Of a stretch of DNA of 64,000 bases, positions 35,454 to 46,640 are shown piece after piece. A program made the position numbers and the translations under genes. Source of the DNA: Sciscionella sediminilitoris (GTDB lineage: Bacteria; Actinomycetota; Actinomycetes; Mycobacteriales; Pseudonocardiaceae); the NCBI RefSeq assembly GCF_000737195.2, contig NZ_JALM01000020.1, positions 202,698 through 266,697 of the forward strand. Reading direction: 5' to 3'. The notes beneath the pieces are model-generated. The model saw only the letters and a list, made by a program, of their open reading frames with translations. It did no database searches and was not told the origin of the DNA. The number at the start of each line of letters is the position of its first letter. Position 1 is the stretch's first letter.

Positions 35454-36077
35454 GTGGCTGCTCCGAGGCGGACACAGGCCCAGCGGCGCGCCGAGACGCG
35501 GCAGGCCCTGCTCGAGGCGACGATCGACTGCGTCGTCGAGCACGGCTACGGCAATGTGACGACCGCGCAGATCGCCCTGCGCGCCGGGGTGACGAGAGGC
35601 GCGCAGAACTACCACTTCTCCGCCAAGACCGAACTCGTCGCGGCCGCGCTCGAGCACCTGATGGATCAGCTCATCGAACAGGTGCGGCTGGATCCCCCGC
35701 GCGGGACGGACACCACCGAGCGCGCGCTGCTGCTGCTCGACCGGCTGTGGAACCTGCACGACACCCCCGCGTTCAAGGCGGCGACCGAGATCGCCATCGC
35801 CAGTCGCACCGACCCCGAACTGCGCGCCCGGCTGGCCGGGCTCAACCGCAGGCTGATCGGGATGATCCGGGGAATGCTGGACGAGACCTTCCCCGAGCTG
35901 ATGGGCAACGAGGACATCTACCCGATCATGCTGACCGTGCTCTCCGCGGTGCGCGGGGTCGCCGTCGTCGGGCTGATCGGCTCCCCGGAGTCCATCGAGT
36001 CGCTGTGGCGCATCGTGCGCGGTCAGCTGGAGCAGCTCATCGCGCGCGCGGTGGAGAAGGCCTCACTCGCCGGGTAG
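35454..36077 (+). CDS. TetR-family regulator of the acyl-CoA operon
   Basis: 207 aa, HTH in [15 protein letters not shown] and [24 protein letters not shown] start at 35454. Divergent from the thiolase operon and most likely its repressor, induced by an acyl-CoA intermediate. Confidence 0.92.
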   Translation: MAAPRRTQAQRRAETRQALLEATIDCVVEHGYGNVTTAQIALRAGVTRGAQNYHFSAKTELVAAALEHLMDQLIEQVRLDPPRGTDTTERALLLLDRLWNLHDTPAFKAATEIAIASRTDPELRARLAGLNRRLIGMIRGMLDETFPELMGNEDIYPIMLTVLSAVRGVAVVGLIGSPESIESLWRIVRGQLEQLIARAVEKASLAG

Positions 36078-36103
36078 CGGCCCGTACTGGAAGACTGCTC
36101 GCC

Positions 36104-37120
36104 GTGGAATATCAGCTCATCGCCGAGATCACCGCACCGCAGGGTGCACCCGAACTGGACCCGCTGCAGCAGCTCGGGGTCGTCACGCTGATCGACGAAC
36201 AACTGGACACGCTCGCCGGGGTCGACGGACCCGACGGGGTCGCCGTGGAACCGCTGGATCACCAGGTCAGCGGGCAACCGGACGGCGCGGTGGTCACCAT
36301 GGTCGTGGAGGCCCCCGCGCTGGCCTTCGCCGAGGACGGGGCACGCGCGGTGCTCGGTGAACTGCTCGCCGAAACCCCGCTGCTGCCCGGCTGGCAGCTC
36401 ACCCGCTGCGCGGTGACCGCCAGCGACGCGGATCTGGTCACCGCGGTACACGGGGACGGCGACCAGACCGCCGAGAAGGAGGAAGAGGCAGCGGAGGAGG
36501 GCCAGGACCTCGCCGAGCGGCGCACCCACCTGCTCTCCTATGCCGAGCGGTTGCGCGCCCTTGGCCCGGAGCTGTTCGGCACCGAGGACGAGGAGGTCAC
36601 CGAGGGGCACGCGGCCTACCTGGCCGGGGCACTGCTCGAGGGACTGGAGATCCTCACCGATGAGCTGTTCGCCGACATCCAGATCCTGCGCGAGACCGAG
36701 GAACCGGTTAGCGAGCAGGACGGTCTGTGGGTGCTCGACCAACTGCCCGGCAGGTACGCGGAGCGGTACACGGCCCTGTTCGCCCAGCAGTTCCTGGTGA
36801 CCACCGCGATCCTGGGGCACCGGCTCTGCGGGCCGGAGTGGCCGGGTCCCTCGTGCCCGGCGGAGGCACTGGCCCTGCATCTGGTCAAATCGCTCGCACT
36901 CGGGCAGCTGGACCTCGCCGGGCTGCTCGACGAGCTCCCGGTGGAGCGCATGCTCGCCGCCTTCGACGCGCGGGTGTTCGCCAATCTCGACCACGAATGG
37001 CTCTACGAACCGGACGAATCACACGGTCCCGCCTTCGAGGACTGGTTCAGCCCGTACCCGGAGCAGGAGGGGATCATCCACCCGTATCTCATCGAGGAGC
37101 CCGCCGAGCAGGACGCATGA
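36104..37120 (+). CDS. Acidic protein of unknown function
   Basis: 338 aa, no family recognised. Two halves: residues 1-120 (EYQLIAEITAPQGAPELD, LPGWQLTRCAVTASDADL) and a helical region after a very acidic linker (AEKEEEAAEEGQD). Highly acidic overall, no signal or membrane helix, so cytoplasmic. GTG 36104 is 27 nt after the TetR stop; the stop overlaps the methyltransferase ATG, so the two are cotranslated. Confidence 0.7.
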   Translation: MEYQLIAEITAPQGAPELDPLQQLGVVTLIDEQLDTLAGVDGPDGVAVEPLDHQVSGQPDGAVVTMVVEAPALAFAEDGARAVLGELLAETPLLPGWQLTRCAVTASDADLVTAVHGDGDQTAEKEEEAAEEGQDLAERRTHLLSYAERLRALGPELFGTEDEEVTEGHAAYLAGALLEGLEILTDELFADIQILRETEEPVSEQDGLWVLDQLPGRYAERYTALFAQQFLVTTAILGHRLCGPEWPGPSCPAEALALHLVKSLALGQLDLAGLLDELPVERMLAAFDARVFANLDHEWLYEPDESHGPAFEDWFSPYPEQEGIIHPYLIEEPAEQDA

Positions 37121-37923
37121 ACACCGACGGCAGCGCGGGGGACGCGGACTACGGGCGGATCGGCGCGGGTTATGCGCACTACCGCCGCCCGGATCCGCGC
37201 ATCGCCGCGCCCATCGAGGCCGCGCTCGGCGGCGCCCGCACCGTGCTCAACGTGGGCGCGGGCGCCGGTTCCTACGAACCCGCCGATCGGGAGGTCACCG
37301 CGGTCGAGCCCTCGGCGACCATGCGGGCCCAGCGCGCGGATGCCACCGCGGTGGTGGACGCGAGCGCGGAGGAGCTGCCGTTCGCGGACGATTCCTTCGA
37401 TGCCGCGATGACCACGTTCAGCGTGCACCAGTGGAGCGATCCGGAGGCGGGGCTGCGCGAGATGCGCCGGGTCAGCAGGGGCCCGGTACTCGTACTGACC
37501 TGCGACCCGGACTTGCTGCACGGGTTCTGGCTCGCCGAGTACGTCCCCGAGGTAATCGAGGTGGAGGCCCGGCGCTACCCCTCGATCGCGCGGCTGCGCG
37601 CCGGGCTCGGCGAACACACCACGAGCACCGTGATCCCCGTGCCGCTGGACTGCGCCGACGGGTTCAACGAGGCCTACTACGGGCGCCCGGAAGCCTTCCT
37701 CGACCCGCGGGCCCTGCAGGCCTGCTCGGCGTGGAGCTTCGTCCCGGACCAGGCCCGGCAGCGCGGGCTGGAACGACTGCGTGCCGAGCTCGCCGACGGC
37801 ACCTGGGACCGGCTGTACGGGCAGCTGCGCACACAGCCGAGCTTCGCCGGTTCACTGGTGCTCGTGACGGCGGCGGAGAAAACCGCGGAGGAAATTCCCG
37901 CCAGGGATGTCGAGAATCGGTGA
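37117..37923 (+). CDS. Class I SAM-dependent methyltransferase
   Basis: 268 aa. SAM loop TVLNVGAGAGSYEP, acidic strand TAVEPS, then ADATAVVDASAEELPFADDSFD and an AMTTFSVHQW post-motif, as in UbiE/Tam-like small-molecule methyltransferases. Substrate unknown; partner of the acidic protein upstream (ATGA overlap). Confidence 0.86.
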   Translation: MNTDGSAGDADYGRIGAGYAHYRRPDPRIAAPIEAALGGARTVLNVGAGAGSYEPADREVTAVEPSATMRAQRADATAVVDASAEELPFADDSFDAAMTTFSVHQWSDPEAGLREMRRVSRGPVLVLTCDPDLLHGFWLAEYVPEVIEVEARRYPSIARLRAGLGEHTTSTVIPVPLDCADGFNEAYYGRPEAFLDPRALQACSAWSFVPDQARQRGLERLRAELADGTWDRLYGQLRTQPSFAGSLVLVTAAEKTAEEIPARDVENR

Positions 37924-37986
37924 ACGGCTCCGTCCCCGGGTCGAACGTGGCCAGAATGGGTCACGACCGACACCGAGGAGAACCTC

Positions 37987-38394
37987 ATGGCCAAGTACCT
38001 GATGCTCAAGCACTACCGGGGCGCTCCGGCCGCGGTGCACAACGTGCCCATGGACCAGTGGACGCCGGAGGAGATCTCGGCGCACATGCGGTACATGGAC
38101 GAGTTCGCGGCGCGGCTGGAGCAGACCGGTGAGTTCGTGGACGCCCAGGCGCTCGCCCCGGAGGGCACCTTCGTCCGCTATGACGGCGAGGGTCGCCCGC
38201 CGGTCACCGATGGACCGTTCGCCGAGACCAAGGACCTGATCGCGGGCTGGATGGTCATCGACGTGGACAGCTACGAGCGGGCCGTGGAGCTGGCCGGGGA
38301 ACTGTCCGCGGCGCCCGGGGCGGGTGGGAAACCGATCCACGAATGGCTCGAACTGCGCCCGTTCCTGACCGAGCGGCCGGCGGTGACCGAATGA
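37987..38394 (+). CDS. DGPF/YCII-like protein partnered with ECF42 sigma factor
   Basis: 135 aa with the DGPF motif in PVTDGPFAETKDLIAGW and the N-terminal MAKYLMLKHY of the family. DGPF proteins are the conserved genomic companions of ECF42 sigma factors; their role (sensor, accessory or enzyme) is open. 10 nt before the sigma gene. Confidence 0.9.
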   Translation: MAKYLMLKHYRGAPAAVHNVPMDQWTPEEISAHMRYMDEFAARLEQTGEFVDAQALAPEGTFVRYDGEGRPPVTDGPFAETKDLIAGWMVIDVDSYERAVELAGELSAAPGAGGKPIHEWLELRPFLTERPAVTE

Positions 38395-38404
38395 CGGTGC
38401 CCGA

Positions 38405-39544
<1,140 letters not shown>

Positions 39545-39547
39545 ACG

Positions 39548-41350
39548 TCAGCCCGCGCGCCCGGCGGTGCGGCGGTTGCCGCGCGACTGCGGCGCGCCGC
39601 CGCGCCGGTTACCCTGGCCGCCGCGGTTGCCCTGCGCGGCCCGGTTGCCCTGCGCCGTTCGGTTCCCCTGCGCCGTTCGGCTGCCCTGTGCCGTTCGGTT
39701 CCCCTGCGTGGTCCGGCTGCCCTGCGTGGTCCGGCTGCCCTGTGCGGTTCGATTCCCCTGACCAGCCCAGCTTCCCTGGCCCGCCCGGTTCCCCGTGGCA
39801 CCGCGGTTGCCCTGGCCGCTCCGGTTGCCGTGCGCGGTCCGGTTGTCCTGACCGGTCCGATTGCCCTGCGTGGTCCGATTGCCCTGGCCGCTCCAGCCGC
39901 CCTGCGGGCCCCGGTTGCCCTGTCCGGCCCGGTTCCCCTGACCGCGACCGCCGCCCTGGCCGTTCCGGGCGCCCTGGTCACCGCGGTTGTCCTGGGTGCG
40001 CTGACCGTTCCTGCTCCCCTGGCCACCGCGATTCGGCTGACCGCCCCGGCCCTGGCCGTTGCGGTTACCCGGACCACCCCGGGTGTGCTGCTCGCGCCGG
40101 GGTCGCCGTGCGGGGCCATCGGCCACGGTCTCCTGCTCGGTCGCGGACTCCTTCGGGGCGGAGAACCCGCGCTTGCCCGGCACCAGCTCACTCAGGAACG
40201 GGTGCCCGAGCTGCACCGTCGTGGTCGTGGCATCGATCCCCGCCTTGCGGGTCAGCTTCGCCACATCCGCGGCCTGGTCCGCGGTCATCAGGGTCACGAC
40301 CGTCCCGGATGCGCCCGCCCGCGCGGTGCGCCCGGAGCGGTGCACATAGGCCTTGTGCTCGACGGGCGGGTCGGCGTGGATGACGAGGGTGACGTCGTCG
40401 ACGTGGATCCCGCGCGCCGCGATGTCGGTCGCGACCAGGGTGCTCGCCTTGCCCCCGGAGAACGCGGCGAGATTGTTCTCCCGCGCCTTCTGCCCGAGGT
40501 TGCCGTGCAGTTCGACCGCGGGAACCCCGGAGGTGACCAGCTTCTTGGCCAGCCGCGCCGCCCCGCGCTTGGTGCGGGTGAACACGACGGTGCGTCCCGG
40601 TGCGGCGGCCAGGTCGGCCACGATCGGCACCCGGTCCTCGTGCCGCACCCGCAGTACGTGGTGATCGACCTCACCCGTGCGCACCTCGGGTTCGGCGATG
40701 CTGTGTGTGACCGGGTCCTGGAGGAAACGCTTGGCGAGCACGTCCACCTCGCCGTCCAGGGTTGCGGAGAACAGCAGCCGCTGCCCCTCGCGCGGGGTCT
40801 GCTCGAGCAGTTTGCGGATCACCGGGAGGAATCCGAGATCGGCCATGTGGTCGGCCTCGTCGAGCACGGTGATCTCGACCGCGTCCAGTTTCGCGTGGCC
40901 CGCGGCGATGTGGTCGTTGAGCCGCCCTGGGCAGGCCACGAGCACATCGGTGCCCGCGCGCAGCCCGTTGATCTGCGGATTGGGGCGCACCCCGCCGAAC
41001 ACGGTCAGCGTGCGCAGCGCCAGCGCCTCGGCGAGCGGGGCGATCGCGTCGTGGATCTGGGTGGCCAGTTCCCGCGTCGGCGCCAGGATCAGCGCGCGCG
41101 GACGGCCCCTGCGGCGCGGGGTCGTGCTCTCCGCGAGGCGGGCGAGCACGGCGAGCGCGAAGGCGTAGGTCTTCCCGGAACCGGTCTGCCCCCTGCCGAG
41201 CACATCCCGTCCGCCGAGCGAATCGGGCAATGTCGCGGCCTGGATGGGAAACGGCTTGGTCACCCCGCGCGCGGCGAGCGCGTCCACGAGGGTGTCCGGC
41301 AGGCCGAGTTCGGCGAAACCGGGGAGGTCTTCTGGGCGTTGAGACGCCAT
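39548..41350 (-). CDS. DEAD-box RNA helicase (RhlE-like) with Gly/Asn/Arg/Gln repeat tail
   Basis: 600 aa. Core motifs all intact: FPIQAATLPDSLGGRD (Q motif), GRGQTGSGKT, APTRELA, LDEADHM, SAT, and HRSGRTARAG. The last 182 residues (39551-40096) are disordered, positively charged, almost only G, N, R, Q, T, A, S, with about 18 copies of a GNRTAQ-type hexapeptide. Such tails bind RNA non-specifically and can drive condensate formation. Likely involved in RNA remodelling and cold response. A 111-bp leader precedes ATG 41350. Confidence 0.93.
   Translation of the reverse strand: MASQRPEDLPGFAELGLPDTLVDALAARGVTKPFPIQAATLPDSLGGRDVLGRGQTGSGKTYAFALAVLARLAESTTPRRRGRPRALILAPTRELATQIHDAIAPLAEALALRTLTVFGGVRPNPQINGLRAGTDVLVACPGRLNDHIAAGHAKLDAVEITVLDEADHMADLGFLPVIRKLLEQTPREGQRLLFSATLDGEVDVLAKRFLQDPVTHSIAEPEVRTGEVDHHVLRVRHEDRVPIVADLAAAPGRTVVFTRTKRGAARLAKKLVTSGVPAVELHGNLGQKARENNLAAFSGGKASTLVATDIAARGIHVDDVTLVIHADPPVEHKAYVHRSGRTARAGASGTVVTLMTADQAADVAKLTRKAGIDATTTTVQLGHPFLSELVPGKRGFSAPKESATEQETVADGPARRPRREQHTRGGPGNRNGQGRGGQPNRGGQGSRNGQRTQDNRGDQGARNGQGGGRGQGNRAGQGNRGPQGGWSGQGNRTTQGNRTGQDNRTAHGNRSGQGNRGATGNRAGQGSWAGQGNRTAQGSRTTQGSRTTQGNRTAQGSRTAQGNRTAQGNRAAQGNRGGQGNRRGGAPQSRGNRRTAGRAG
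39602..39940 (-). repeat. 18-nt coding tandem repeat in the helicase tail
   Basis: About 18 diverged 18-bp units (consensus on the plus strand CGGTTGCCCTGCGCCGTT), encoding GNRTAQ-like hexapeptides. Units differ mostly at codon positions that swap T/A/G/S in two residues, keeping G, N/S, R and Q. Copy number probably varies between strains. Confidence 0.85.
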
Positions 41351-41461
41351 GTGTTGTGCTCCGGGGGGCGTAGCGGGAAGCCTGCGTACTCGCGGGCTGG
41401 TGAACCTGGTGAACGATCGCCCTCGTGGGCAACCCTATTGACGGTACACGAACCCGGCGGA

Positions 41462-42055
41462 TCACCCGCGGTCGCGGTAGGACTCGATCACCACACGCGC
41501 GGCGTCGACGGATTTCGCGGCCACCGCGGCAACCCCCGCGCCATAGCGCGGAAACACTCCGTCCAGATAGAACGCGGCGTATCCGTGCGCCTGGGCGAAC
41601 ACCTGCTCCATCAGCGCGAGCGCCGATTGTGCGTCGGAACTCACCGCGAAGGCCGAATTCAGGAACAGGTCGTTGAACTCGCGGCTGCGCTCGTGCAGCT
41701 CGGGATAGTTGGGCGCCCGCAATTCCTCGGTGACCAGCACGTGCAGCCCGGCCCTGGTGCGCGCGAAGTACTCGGTGTAGGCACCCGCGGCGTGCGCGAG
41801 CTTCTCCACCGGATCGGTCTGCGCCTCGACCGCGGCGCGTACCCGTTCGATGAGCTGGTCGGCGATCACCAGGGCCACGGCGGCGAACAGATCGTCCTTG
41901 CTCGCGAAATGCCGGTACGGGGCGGCCGGGCTCACCCCGGCGCGGCGGGCGAGTTCGGCGACCGAGAATCCCGTGACCCCACGCTCGGCGAGCAGCTCGA
42001 GACCCGCGCGCACCAGGGCCTCGCGGAGCTGCCCGTGGTGGTACCCACCGGGCAT
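41462..42055 (-). CDS. TetR-family transcriptional regulator
   Basis: 197 aa, begins MPGGYHHGQLREAL as in YjdC/AcrR-like TetRs; HTH in VAELARRAGVSPAAPYRHFASKDDL. ATG 42055 chosen for the conserved YHHG start; two GTG codons just upstream are alternatives. Faces the zinc alcohol dehydrogenase across a candidate operator. Confidence 0.9.
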   Translation of the reverse strand: MPGGYHHGQLREALVRAGLELLAERGVTGFSVAELARRAGVSPAAPYRHFASKDDLFAAVALVIADQLIERVRAAVEAQTDPVEKLAHAAGAYTEYFARTRAGLHVLVTEELRAPNYPELHERSREFNDLFLNSAFAVSSDAQSALALMEQVFAQAHGYAAFYLDGVFPRYGAGVAAVAAKSVDAARVVIESYRDRG

Positions 42056-42088
42056 GAGCCACACCACCCCATCCCAGCTTGCATCGAT

Positions 42089-42104
42089 GTAAGAGGGCTC
42101 TTAC
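42089..42104. promoter_or_regulatory. Inverted repeat GTAAGAG-GG-CTCTTAC
   Basis: Seven-base perfect arms with a 2-nt spacer in the 104-bp gap between the divergent TetR and alcohol dehydrogenase genes; likely TetR operator. Confidence 0.6.
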
Positions 42105-42159
42105 TCTAGGGGACGGGGAGAACGATCGCAATGTGCGTACTCATGCATGGAGGCAATTC

Positions 42160-43203
42160 GTGTCAGCTACACCTGCCATCGCCGCGCCCGGTGCGGGACA
42201 ACCGCTCGGCGTGACCACCATCGAACGGCGAGAACTCCGCCCCGACGACGTGCTGATCGACATCGCCTACGCGGGGATCTGCCACAGCGACATCCACCAG
42301 GTGGACGAGGACTGGGGAGGTTCGATCTTCCCGATGGTCCCCGGGCACGAGATCGCCGGAACGGTGGCCGCGGTCGGCTCCTCGGTCACCAAGTACCAGG
42401 TCGGCGACCGGGTCGGGGTCGGCTGCATGGTCGACTCCTGCGGCGAGTGCGAGCAGTGCCGGGCGGGCCGGGAACAGTTCTGCGTCAAGGGCAATGTGCA
42501 GACCTACAACGCGCGCGGCTTCGATGGCGAGCCCACCTACGGCGGCTACAGCAAGCAGGTCGTCGTGCGGGACGCGTTCGTCTGCCGTATCCCGGAGGGC
42601 ATCGGGCTCGACGTGGCCGCCCCGCTGCTGTGCGCGGGCATCACCACCTACTCCCCGCTGCGGCAGTGGAACGTCGGCCCGGGCAAGAAGGTGGCCGTGA
42701 TCGGGCTCGGCGGGCTCGGGCACATGGCGGTGAAGCTCGCGGCGGCCATGGGCGCCGAGGTCACCGTGCTGAGCCAGAGCCTGAAAAAGCGTGAGGACGG
42801 GCTCAAGCTCGGGGCCAGCGACTACTACGCCACCTCCGACGAAGCCACGTTCGACACACTGCGCGGCCGATTCGACGTCATCCTGAACACCGTCTCGGCA
42901 CAGCTCCCGCTTGACCGCTACCTCGGCCTGCTCGCCGTGGACGGCACCCTCGCCAATGTCGGCGCGCCCGCGGATCCGATGAGCTTCAACATGTTCTCGC
43001 TGCTCGGCGGGAACAAGAAGCTGGCCGGTTCGATGATCGGCGGGATCCCGGAAACCCAGGAGATGCTCGACTTCTGCGCCGAGCACGGCATCGGGGCCGA
43101 GATCGAGGTCATCTCCGCGGAGAAGGTGAACGAGGCCTACGAGCGGGTCAAGAACAGCGATGTCCGCTACCGCTTCGTGATCGACACCGCGACCATCGGC
43201 TAA
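42160..43203 (+). CDS. Zinc-dependent alcohol dehydrogenase (YahK/cinnamyl-alcohol type)
   Basis: 347 aa. Catalytic zinc CHSDIH and GHE, structural zinc [15 protein letters not shown], cofactor [16 protein letters not shown]. The [11 protein letters not shown] and SQSLKKRED segments match the NADP-dependent YahK/Adh subgroup that reduces aldehydes. GTG 42160 behind GGAGGC. Probably controlled by the divergent TetR, as in aldehyde-detoxification pairs. Confidence 0.93.
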   Translation: MSATPAIAAPGAGQPLGVTTIERRELRPDDVLIDIAYAGICHSDIHQVDEDWGGSIFPMVPGHEIAGTVAAVGSSVTKYQVGDRVGVGCMVDSCGECEQCRAGREQFCVKGNVQTYNARGFDGEPTYGGYSKQVVVRDAFVCRIPEGIGLDVAAPLLCAGITTYSPLRQWNVGPGKKVAVIGLGGLGHMAVKLAAAMGAEVTVLSQSLKKREDGLKLGASDYYATSDEATFDTLRGRFDVILNTVSAQLPLDRYLGLLAVDGTLANVGAPADPMSFNMFSLLGGNKKLAGSMIGGIPETQEMLDFCAEHGIGAEIEVISAEKVNEAYERVKNSDVRYRFVIDTATIG

Positions 43204-44456
43204 CCGAAGTGGCGCACCGGTTCGGGCCACGGCGCCCGGCCGGTCGCCACGAACTCGGCGACGGCCCCGGCCAGTTCCTTGTGCAGGGCGTGATCGGCCT
43301 CGGTGACGGGGCCCAGCATCGCGGCGTCCGGATAGGCCTCGAAGGTGCCGAACAGGAACGGCAGCTCGGCACAGTGGGTCGCGCCGAGCGCGCCCGGATC
43401 GGGGTCGGGAACCCGGTCGAAGCGGTAGACGTAGGTCCGGCCGGTGCGGTGCTCGGTGAGCGCATCCGGGCCAGCCGCGCCCAGTCCCGCGGCGGTCACG
43501 CCCGGTTCCCGGATACCGAAGGCGGTCAGCTCGTCGTGCACGGTGCCCACGAGCACGTCGAGACCGGCGAGGGGATCCTCGGCAAGGGCATCCGGCAGTG
43601 CGCGCGCTGCGCCGAATCCGCCGAGCACCGGATACAGCGCCGGGGCGACCTCACCCGGCCGCGCGGTCTCCGCGGCGAGTTCGGCAGCGGCGGCGAGCAG
43701 CCCGGTGACCGGTTCCGCGCGCAGCCCGGCGGCGTCGGTGCCGAGGATTTCCAGATAGCGCGTGGCCCGCTCGGTGGCGAGCTCCGGATCCATCGGGGAC
43801 AGCGCCAGCGGACCGCTCTGCAGGATCACCCGGGAACTGAGCGGACGGGTGCGTTCCTCCATGGCGAGCAACAGGCTGGAGTACGCACCGGCGGACTGAC
43901 CGCCGACGGTCAACAGCCCGGGATTCCCGCCGAACGCGGCGATGTTCTCGTGCACCCAGTGCAGTACCGCGGCCTGATCGCGCAGTCCGAGGTTGTCCGC
44001 GCCTAGTTCGGGCAGGTGCAGATAGCCGAGCGGGCCGAGCCGGTAGTTGGCGGTCACCACGACGATCCCGCCCAGTTCGGCCAGGCGCGCCCCGTCGTAC
44101 CAGTCCCAGCCGCCGCTGCCGCTGCTGAACCCGCCGCCGTGGAACCACACCAGCACCGGCAGATCGCGCGCCCCGGCAGGCGCCCACACGTTCAGGTTCA
44201 GGCAGCCGTCCTCGTCCCAGTCCGGGGTGCGCGGCCCCATCACGGCTTCCAGGCGGGAGGCGTTCTGCGGCACCGCGGGCCCGGGAACCTCCGCCGCGCG
44301 CACCCCGGTCCAGCCCTCGTGCGGCACCGGCGGGGCCAGCCTGCGCTGCCCGACCGGCGAGGCCGCGTAGGGAATCCCGGTGAACGCGCCCACCTGTCCG
44401 AGGTCGCGCCCCCGCACCTTTCCCGAAGTGGTTTCCACGACCGGTTCACTGCTCAT
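43200..44456 (-). CDS. Type B carboxylesterase
   Basis: 418 aa. [16 protein letters not shown] and [12 protein letters not shown] signatures, oxyanion [12 protein letters not shown], nucleophile [16 protein letters not shown], acid and His further on. Hydrolyses carboxylic esters; cytoplasmic as no signal is seen. Shorter than the usual 500 residues: the family C-terminal part is compact but the catalytic set appears complete. ATG 44456 behind AAAGGAG. Divergent from an Lrp-type regulator. Confidence 0.9.
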   Translation of the reverse strand: MSSEPVVETTSGKVRGRDLGQVGAFTGIPYAASPVGQRRLAPPVPHEGWTGVRAAEVPGPAVPQNASRLEAVMGPRTPDWDEDGCLNLNVWAPAGARDLPVLVWFHGGGFSSGSGGWDWYDGARLAELGGIVVVTANYRLGPLGYLHLPELGADNLGLRDQAAVLHWVHENIAAFGGNPGLLTVGGQSAGAYSSLLLAMEERTRPLSSRVILQSGPLALSPMDPELATERATRYLEILGTDAAGLRAEPVTGLLAAAAELAAETARPGEVAPALYPVLGGFGAARALPDALAEDPLAGLDVLVGTVHDELTAFGIREPGVTAAGLGAAGPDALTEHRTGRTYVYRFDRVPDPDPGALGATHCAELPFLFGTFEAYPDAAMLGPVTEADHALHKELAGAVAEFVATGRAPWPEPVRHFG

Positions 44457-44556
44457 CTCGGCTCCTTTCCGCTGCGCCCGTTCTAGGTCCGTATCGCTGC
44501 TCGTGGCCAGTTTCAGGCCGCTGAATCGCGAAAACATGACATCGAGCTGGTCTAGG

Positions 44557-45516
44557 ATGCCGATTGTGCGCCAAGAACTCGACGAGACAGATCGGCGGAT
44601 CGCGGCCGCGCTGCTCGCCGCCCCGCGCGCCCCGCTGCGCACCATCGCCACCTGCCTCGGCCTCTCCGAACGCACCGTGGTCCGCAGGACGGGCCCGTTG
44701 TTCGCGGACGGGGTGCTGCGCAGCACCGCCGTGCGCAACCCGTTCGGCGATCACGTGCCGCTCGCATTGCGCGTCCGCTGCCGGCCGAACCGGATCCAGG
44801 AGATCGCGCGCACCCTCGCGCACCGCGGCGACACCCTGTGGGTGGACATCCTCGGCAGCGGGGACGAGATCAGCATGATCGCCTTCCTGGACGGGCCGGA
44901 GGCGCGCGTCCGGCTGCTGCTGCGCGATCTGCCCGCGACCACGGCGGTGCACTCCTGGCGCGCCTATACGCTGCTGCGCGTGTTCCCGCGGAGTTTCAGC
45001 TGGACCGCGGGGCTGCTCAGCGCGGCCGAGATGACCGCGCTGTGCCCGGATCTCGGGCAGCCGCGCGGAAAACCGGACCTCGACGCACTGGACGAGAAGC
45101 TCATCACCGCACTGGCCGAGGACGGGCGGGCGGGCTATACCCGGCTCGCGCACCGGATCGGCAGCACCGCGGTCACCGTGCGCCGCAGGCTGGATGCCTT
45201 GGTGCGGGACCAGGCGATCCGGCTCGCGACCGAGATCGACCTCACCCTGCTCGGCGTGCGCGCGGACGCCCTGCTGTGGCTCAGTGTTCCGCCCGCCAGC
45301 GCGCACCGGACAGGGGAACTGCTCAGCGAACGCCCCGAGGTGCGGTTCGCCGCCGCGACGACCGGGGCCACGAACCTGCTCGTGGCGGCCGCGACCGAAG
45401 ACCTGGACACCCTCTACCGGTTCCTCACCGACACCATCGGCGGGATCACCGCGATCACGAACATCGAGACCACCCCGATCCTGGCCACCAGGAAACGGAC
45501 CGGCCTGACCTACTGA
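44557..45516 (+). CDS. Tandem Lrp/AsnC-type regulator
   Basis: About 319 aa with two Lrp-like units in one chain: HTH (LDETDRRIAAALLAAPRAPL, GLSERTVVRRTGPL) plus ligand-like domain, then a second HTH (LDALDEKLITALAEDGRAGY, IGSTAVTVRRRLDAL) and ligand domain. ATG 44557 used; GTG at 44566 is equally likely as AGGAT would serve it. Probably regulates the divergent carboxylesterase in response to a small metabolite. Confidence 0.87.
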   Translation: MPIVRQELDETDRRIAAALLAAPRAPLRTIATCLGLSERTVVRRTGPLFADGVLRSTAVRNPFGDHVPLALRVRCRPNRIQEIARTLAHRGDTLWVDILGSGDEISMIAFLDGPEARVRLLLRDLPATTAVHSWRAYTLLRVFPRSFSWTAGLLSAAEMTALCPDLGQPRGKPDLDALDEKLITALAEDGRAGYTRLAHRIGSTAVTVRRRLDALVRDQAIRLATEIDLTLLGVRADALLWLSVPPASAHRTGELLSERPEVRFAAATTGATNLLVAAATEDLDTLYRFLTDTIGGITAITNIETTPILATRKRTGLTY

Positions 45517-46157
45517 CCGCCGATCAGGCTCTGCTGGCCGACCAGGAAAACGCCGAGCGCGATCACGAAACCGAGCACCGCGCCCGCGCACACCTGCGCG
45601 GGCGTGTGATGCCGGACCACGACCCGGGACCAGCAGATCAGCGCGACCACCAGCAGCCCGAACAGGGCGTAGGGCGAGTACACGAACGCCAGCATCGCTA
45701 CCGCGCCCGCCGAGACCGCCGCGTGCATGCTGATCTTCCAGCGCAGCGTGATCGGGAAGACCACGGCCAGCGTGAGCACCATCGCGATCGCCGCGAGGAT
45801 CATGGCCCGGGGCGCGCCGCCGAGGATCAGCACGAGCAGCCCGGCCGCCGCAGAAGCGAAACACACCAGCAGCGGAACGGTGCGCCCGGCGCGATCCCGC
45901 ACATGGTGCCCGTCCCATTTGCCCGCGCGGGCCCCGCGCACGATGAACACCATCGGCAGCAGCGCGCTGAACACCGCCAGTACCGCGGCCCAGAGCAGGG
46001 CCGGGCCGATCCGGTAGTCCGTGGCGCGCAGGCCGATCGCGAACGCGAACAGCACCAGCACCACCCACGGGGCGAGAATCTCCCCGATGGTCCGCGCGAT
46101 GAACAGCACCGGACCGTCTGCCCGCGGCTGCGCGGTCGCGGTGTCGAACCGGCTCAC
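45510..46157 (-). CDS. PAP2-superfamily-like membrane protein
   Basis: 215 aa, about six helices. C-terminal motifs SMHAAVSAG and WSRVVVRHHTPAQVCAGAVLG match the second and third phosphatase motifs (PSGH and SRxxxxxHxxxD) in degenerate form: the final Asp is replaced, so catalysis is uncertain. GTG 46157 behind GGGAGG. Convergent with the Lrp-type gene, 7-bp overlap. Confidence 0.75.
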   Translation of the reverse strand: MSRFDTATAQPRADGPVLFIARTIGEILAPWVVLVLFAFAIGLRATDYRIGPALLWAAVLAVFSALLPMVFIVRGARAGKWDGHHVRDRAGRTVPLLVCFASAAAGLLVLILGGAPRAMILAAIAMVLTLAVVFPITLRWKISMHAAVSAGAVAMLAFVYSPYALFGLLVVALICWSRVVVRHHTPAQVCAGAVLGFVIALGVFLVGQQSLIGGQ

Positions 46158-46232
46158 CGAATCCTCCCGAATGCCTGAAGCCCCTGCCCTGCAAGGCAAA
46201 CCAGCATACCGTGCGTTCGGGTCAGCCGTTAC

Positions 46233-46640
46233 TCACGGGGCGGCCCGGTTGCCGCGGGCGTGTCTGCGCTGCGCGCGTTCGATGAGCCCGGCGTGCTGCT
46301 CGGCCCATTTCGCCGCGGGCCCCAATGCGGCGAGTAATTCCTCGGCGGACGCGGTCAGCGCATAACACACCGATCGCCGCAGAGCGCCCGGCGATTCGAT
46401 GCGTTCGACGAGGCCGGCCAGCACCAGTCTGCGCAAGGTGCGTGTCAGCGTCGCCTCGTGCAGTACCCTTGCGCCCGCCGACCAGTTGTTGACGGTCATT
46501 TCCCTGCTGATCACACTGAGCAGTTCGCTGTACTGCAATGGCTTTCCGTACAACGCGGTGAGCACCGTCGAAACCCATTCCCCGGAAATCAGGCGGACGA
46601 TATCATCCACTCCGCGCCACAATTGGAGATCGATTCCCAT
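46233..46640 (-). CDS. HxlR-family winged-helix regulator
   Basis: 135 aa. VRLISGEWVSTVLTALYGKPLQYSEL is the HxlR N-terminal pattern, then LTRTLRRLVLAGLVERI (wing and recognition helix). Often senses thiol or aldehyde stress. Lies beside the oxoamine-synthase gene cluster, separated by a 172-bp AT-richer gap, and may control it. Confidence 0.86.
   Translation of the reverse strand: MGIDLQLWRGVDDIVRLISGEWVSTVLTALYGKPLQYSELLSVISREMTVNNWSAGARVLHEATLTRTLRRLVLAGLVERIESPGALRRSVCYALTASAEELLAALGPAAKWAEQHAGLIERAQRRHARGNRAAP

Noticed and set aside
39602..39940. Regular 18-bp repeats read as a CRISPR array
   Set aside because: No spacers: units are contiguous and diverged, and they encode a coherent Gly/Asn/Arg/Gln tail in frame.
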